50,067 bases of DNA, taken from positions 314,493-364,559 of the forward strand of contig WIDE01000033.1 in the NCBI GenBank assembly GCA_015039315.1, given 5' to 3'. A program made the translations under genes and the position numbers. The DNA comes from Clavulina sp. PMI_390 (taxonomy: Eukaryota > Basidiomycota > Agaricomycetes > Cantharellales > Hydnaceae). Of this stretch, positions 46,051-50,067 are shown piece by piece. The notes under the pieces were generated by a model. That model saw only the letters and a list, made by a program, of their open reading frames with translations, ran no database searches and was not told where the DNA came from. Positions within the stretch are counted from its first letter, which is position 1. Each line of letters opens with the position of its first letter.

Positions 46051-49000
46051 TCACATCACTATGCAATTGCGAACGGCACGAGGCAATGTCGCCGCTGGCC
46101 AATCCACGACGAACCCTCCTTCAAACATTTCATCAAGGCGAGCTAGGGCTGCCGCACATGATGGACGATTGTTTGCGTTCTGGTCCCACATATCCTCAAG
46201 CAGATTCCAGAATGCTACCTCTACATCGTATGAGAGATCCACTTGAACGGGAGAACTGGTGGGCCGCCTAGGTCGTCGACCCTTCAAGATATACCAAGCT
46301 ACTTGCCATTCAAGCTGGATTTCCGAGAATGGTTTCTCGCCAGTCCACATATTAAAACATATCATGGCCAATGCGTAGACATCACTTTTACAGGTGGGGT
46401 TGAACTCATTCGTTGGACTGTCGCAGAGCTCGGGGGCTAAAAATCGGACCTCCCCACTTCCTCTGCGATTTGAGCGTGTTCGACTGACTTCGTGACGAAT
46501 ATGAGTGAGGTTAAAGTCACATAGCCGGGGATTCCCATCGTTGTCAAAAAGAACATTTCCCTGTTGAGCATTCCGAAACATCCGCACAATAAGTTAGTGA
46601 TGACAAAACGCAAATGAGTGCTTACGGGGTGAAGGTTTCCATGTGTGATAGGCGGTTGAAGAGAATGTAGATAAGCTAGTCCGTGAGCAATCCCAAGCAG
46701 CTGGCCAATTTGTAGCAGGACTTCATAATGAGCCTGGGAAATCTCAAAAGAACGAAGAGTAGCTCACAATACTCTGGAACTTGTCTACATCGAGTATTTG
46801 CCCGCGAACAAGCAAGTTACGAAGCGATCCTCCCTCCATAAATGGCATAATCGTGAGGGGAGGCCCTTCTAGACTCTCACGATAGATACCAAGGGACGAC
46901 ACTATATTGGAGTGGCGCAGTAGGGAATTGGTCATGGCTTCACGACACAGAAGCTGAGTCAATCGACGGAATGTAAGCAGGAGAAGAACCTGAGTGGAGT
47001 GGACGATGTTACTTTGCTGGTTTCCTGGCCCCCAGGTTCACTCCACTCTTTTCCAGTTAGAAATATTTCTCGGACAACTATCTGTTGTCCACCCATGTTT
47101 CCACGGTAGGTGGTCGCCTCACCACCCCGCCCCAGAGGCGTGTTCCTTACAAAATTAATGTTACCTAGCTGTAATGGGCTTGGGATAGAACCGAAATAGT
47201 AGCAGAAGTCCTGTAGACACCGCAAAATCTCAACACGCTCTTTAGAGCTATCTTCATGAGTTTGGAAATCCTATAAAGCAATAATGGTGAATTCTCCCTC
47301 GCTTCGGCGCTTTCAAACCCACCTTGTAGATTTGGTCTAGGATATCAGTTTTTTCATCGTGATGGAGGTTAGAGAAGTCATACTGCAGACTAATCTGGAG
47401 CCTTCCTTGCAAAGCAACCGGCATCTTTGGAGCGCTATTGTCCGGGACCCTCACAATATTGCTTTGTAGAACCTGTGAATCGAATTGTTACAGATGGAAG
47501 AGTTGATGGGCAGTGAACCTACCTGTTGTATGAACATCTTTTGGTCTTCCAAAATAGTACTAGGCCCTGTGGATAGTAGCGTTAGTGCGATAGAGTCTTC
47601 CGGGCTCAAGCGTAATGACGGTGCGGCCACAAATGGGAGTATTGAGATAGCAGGGACGAATCGATGTGGCAAGGAAAGTGAAGTGGCATAGAAAACTTGC
47701 CAAGTATACGTTTCAACCTCGCCAAGATCTCATTACTCTCTGGACGATCTGCGGGCTCTGTTGCCCACATCTCTTGGAGCAACATCCAAAAATTCCGTCC
47801 AATGGGCGAACGTGCTTTGGCAGAGTTGGGAGGGTCTGGTCGTTTCTTCTCCTTAATTCTTGATACTACATCTAATTCATCTTGGATTTCATGAAAGGGC
47901 TTTTCACGGGTCCAAAGATTGAAAAAGATCATTGCAAGGGAAAATATATCACTAGAAGGGCTAGTGAAAAATTCCGACCCAGTAGAGCCCATGAAAACTA
48001 TCAAGAAATCAGCTGAAGCTCATTTGGAAGAAAAACAATACTATTCATACCTTCGACAAGCTCAGGGGCTAGGAAGCGTAGGTTTCCGCCCATTTTCTCT
48101 TGATTAAAAGTATGTGCTCGAGTTACCTCGTGGCGAACACGGCCGAGTCCAAAGTCACACAGATACGGGTTCCCAGCCTCGTCAAGGAGGACGTTTCCCT
48201 AGTGGGCGACAGTATAGACTGATTTAGCAGAATGATCACAAGTATACCAAGAGTGCGAGTAGTTACTGGGTGGAGATCCCCATGTATTACAGGAGGATGC
48301 CGTGAGTGCAAATATCCCACCCCTTGAGTGATGCCTACGGCCTCATAGGCATTTCAGAGATTTCAGTTCCCTTTCACTGTTCCAGACCCTATGGACCGCG
48401 ATCGATGCGGAGACGCACAATGATCTTGAACTCTTCAAATGAGAGCGTTTGAGTCTTCAATAAGTCGCTGAGTGAACCACGTTCAAGAAATGCTACGACC
48501 ATGAGGGGAGGTGTGTCATTCTCATAATATATCCCCAAGAATGGAAGGATGTTGGGATGCCGCAACAGTGAATGAATTATGGTTTCGCGATGCACAAGCT
48601 GAGATATATCAGTAGCGAGATAGCGTCAAAATTCAGGGGGATCACTTACTTGAGTTATCATCTTTTCCCGCGGGGTACCATAGTCGCGTGACATCAATAT
48701 AACTTCCCGAACCACAACGTCGCGTTTTCCAATCCATCCACGATAGACCATAGCTTCACCTCCACGCCCAAGCCTATACCGAGGAGACCTGTCGAATTTA
48801 ACGTTATCTAGGGTGAAGGCCTTCGGAAGAGAACTCAGTTGGTAGCATGCATCTTGCAGGCGCGCTAAAGCTTTCCCATACTCTGGGGAGTCATCAGGGA
48901 GGCTTTTCAAGCGCTATGAAGCGAATAAGTGAGCAAAAGCCATTTCTTGCAGCTTAAGTGAGCCAAAATCTGGTTTCGTACGTTATAGAGTTGATCCAGC

Positions 49001-49141
49001 GTCTAAGTCATCAGTCGTGGTACCCGTCCGATGAACCCACATAGATTCGCTACTAATTTAGCATCACCCCGCATATGAGAGACTGTGGGACCTGACCTCG
49101 TCTGGTAGAAGGCCAGTAGCTTTATGGACTGATCGCGACAT
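46051..49141 (-). CDS. Double kinase-domain protein, probable pseudokinase (or two tandem genes)
   Basis: Thirteen exons join in phase to 761 residues: 49141-49097, 49002-48982, 48913-48650, 48598-48419, 48341-48267, 48198-48051, 47997-47701, 47566-47523, 47472-47323, 47270-47013, 46953-46768, 46733-46626 and 46560-46051. Domain 1 (about 65-345): glycine loop LGRGGEAMVYRG, VVVRE with R91 where the beta3 Lys belongs, HGDLHPGN (190-197), DFG (210-212) and APEL. Domain 2 (about 450-755): LGRGGEATTYRG, VVRE with R475, HGNLHPGN (587-594) and DFN (607-609), then RFLAPEL. Domain 2 thus lacks the Lys, the HRD Asp and the DFG Gly. A linker motif LDQ-[LI]-Y precedes each domain, so the whole unit was duplicated. 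The join between the units uses a GCAAGT donor at 47700 and a CACAG acceptor, a GC-AG intron. The alternative is two genes, the first reading through to a stop at 47606 and the second starting downstream. The fold belongs to the tyrosine-kinase-like group common in Agaricomycetes; its role is unknown. Confidence 0.75.
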
Positions 49142-49579
49142 GTGGTTTCGCGAGGGTGACCAAGCGAGATAGTGATCGTACACTTATAGCAGGTGCCAGA
49201 CAGTCGTGGAACCTGCCGAATGCAAGAAAAAGCTTCAATTGCACATGGATGATCAAGCTTTTAGTGGGTGCAGTACTCAGACTGAATGAAAGCAAGGTAT
49301 TAGATGGTTTTCCAGTTCGCTATGGTGATTCTCTCCGGAGGGCGAGGGACCCCTTCCGCGAGGCGTCCATGATGGGTTTTTTTTGGACCCTTGATCTGAG
49401 AATTCATTTATCATCCACCTCCTTTAGCCAATACGAAAGTTACGCAGATGAAATCGAGAACATTGATTGTTCTCTATTATATTGATCACCTGTAATTGCA
49501 TAAAGAAGCGGCATCCTTGGTTTCACCATTTGCTTACTCTCATTCACAACCACTACTATTCATAGGTCAGAAGCTACAC
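49142..49579. other. 5' flank of the kinase-like gene, no gene seen
   Basis: The promoter of the minus-strand kinase-like gene should lie here. A plus-strand frame at 49156-49485 is open for 109 codons but has no motif. Confidence 0.4.
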
Positions 49580-49815
49580 TCTTGCATTAGCACGTGCGAT
49601 GGGGTAGGAGCGAAGATTGCAACTCTGATGCCGTACCGAATGAATATCGCCTGTGTTAAAATAGTCAAAGGGCCTCGAGGAGCAAGCACCGCAGATCAAC
49701 TGAATCATACCATATGCTCATTTCATCCACAATCGCTGATATCTCTCTCCACTCCTGCACAGGCCAACTGAGGAATGGATCTATTTTGGGCTATGTGGAT
49801 TATATGTATGGCGGC
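49580..49815 (+). pseudogene. Relic of the sialidase-like gene (3' part)
   Basis: Bases 49715-49800 closely match 45328-45440 of the intact sialidase gene, across the last intron (TCCACAATC, CTGATATCTCTC, CTCCTGC, then AG) and into the last exon (GGATCTATT, TGGGCTATGTGGATTA). About 20 nt of the last exon are deleted after GGCCAACTG. Upstream, near 49588, TGCATTAGCACGTGCGATGG resembles the exon 2 Asp box (TGCATTTCGACGGACGGTGG). The middle exons are missing. The similarity continues through an intron, so it arose by DNA duplication and not by retroposition. Confidence 0.8.
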
Positions 49816-49860
49816 TAGAAGTGACAATAAGTACAGTTGATAGTTTGCAAATCAATCGAG

Positions 49861-49934
49861 TAGTTTCAGAGTAGTTCAGCAGTTTCAGGATAGTTTCAGG
49901 ATAGTTTCAGAATAGTTTCAGAATAGTTTCGGAG
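49861..49934. repeat. Degenerate 11-nt tandem repeat
   Basis: About six or seven units of TAGTTTCAGGA or TAGTTTCAGAA, with one shortened unit (TAGTTCAGCAG). It directly follows the sialidase relic. Confidence 0.85.
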
Positions 49935-49987
49935 TGCAGCTGCAGCTTGCAGTTTTAGATTCTGACGTCAGTGAACTACAGGCTCTC

Positions 49988-50067
49988 CGTGCGACGACAA
50001 GAACGGCATCGACATCGACCTGAGGCTGCTCGCCGCCGTCATTTCCCTCGCCGTCATCGTCAAATGG
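49988..50067 (+). other. Possible partial exon at the window edge
   Basis: After an acceptor-like CTACAG the plus strand reads CDDKNGIDIDLRLLAAVISL and stays open to the window end. G/C composition rises sharply compared with the preceding AT-rich repeat. It could be the first part of an exon of the next gene; nothing is recognised. Confidence 0.25.

Overview
The window looks like nuclear DNA of a basidiomycete fungus, most likely an Agaricomycete and perhaps of the Rhizoctonia/Ceratobasidium type (the genus is inference). The genes are densely interrupted by short GT-AG introns, mostly 50-100 nt. The families fit: an Agaricomycete-type DUF6534 membrane protein, a casein kinase 1 of Hrr25/Hhp1 type, Kha1-type K+/H+ antiporters, a five-finger CCCH protein and fungal receptor-like kinase domains. 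All exon models were built by hand from reading frame, splice-site consensus, phase continuity and family motifs, without any database search.

Layout. 1.1-2.4 kb (-): casein kinase 1. 5.1-6.1 kb (-): small single-span membrane protein of unknown function. 6.1-9.9 kb: no gene resolved. 9.9-17.5 kb (-): four tandem, strongly diverged paralogues of one small protein family, each with two zinc-finger-like motifs joined by a Trp-containing helix; this is the most novel feature here. 18.0-20.6 kb (-): a decayed homologue of glutamate-cysteine ligase (GSH1/GCLC) with in-frame stops and a frame break. 21.3-23.9 kb (-): DUF6534 membrane protein with several tiny exons. 26.3-28.6 kb (+): NADPH-dependent MDR oxidoreductase, 12 exons. 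29.4-33.6 kb and 34.6-38.7 kb (+): head-to-tail duplicated Kha1-type antiporters that retain nearly the same intron positions. 40.2-42.2 kb (+): protein with five CCCH fingers. 43.9-45.5 kb (+): secreted Asp-box (BNR) sialidase-like protein. 46.1-49.1 kb (-): two kinase-like domains whose exons can be joined in phase into one 761-residue product; both lack the beta3 lysine and the second also lacks the catalytic HRD and DFG residues. 49.6-49.8 kb (+): a relic of the sialidase gene 3' end. The window ends in a short degenerate tandem repeat and a possible partial exon.

How the genes relate. The left and middle parts (CK1, DUF6534, MDR, antiporters, CCCH) look like ordinary core genome. Two stretches look like fast-evolving accessory DNA: the zinc-finger cluster with the adjoining GSH1 pseudogene, and the right end with sialidase, kinase-like gene and sialidase relic. 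No operons are expected in this organism, and I see no rRNA, tRNA, CRISPR array or intact transposon.
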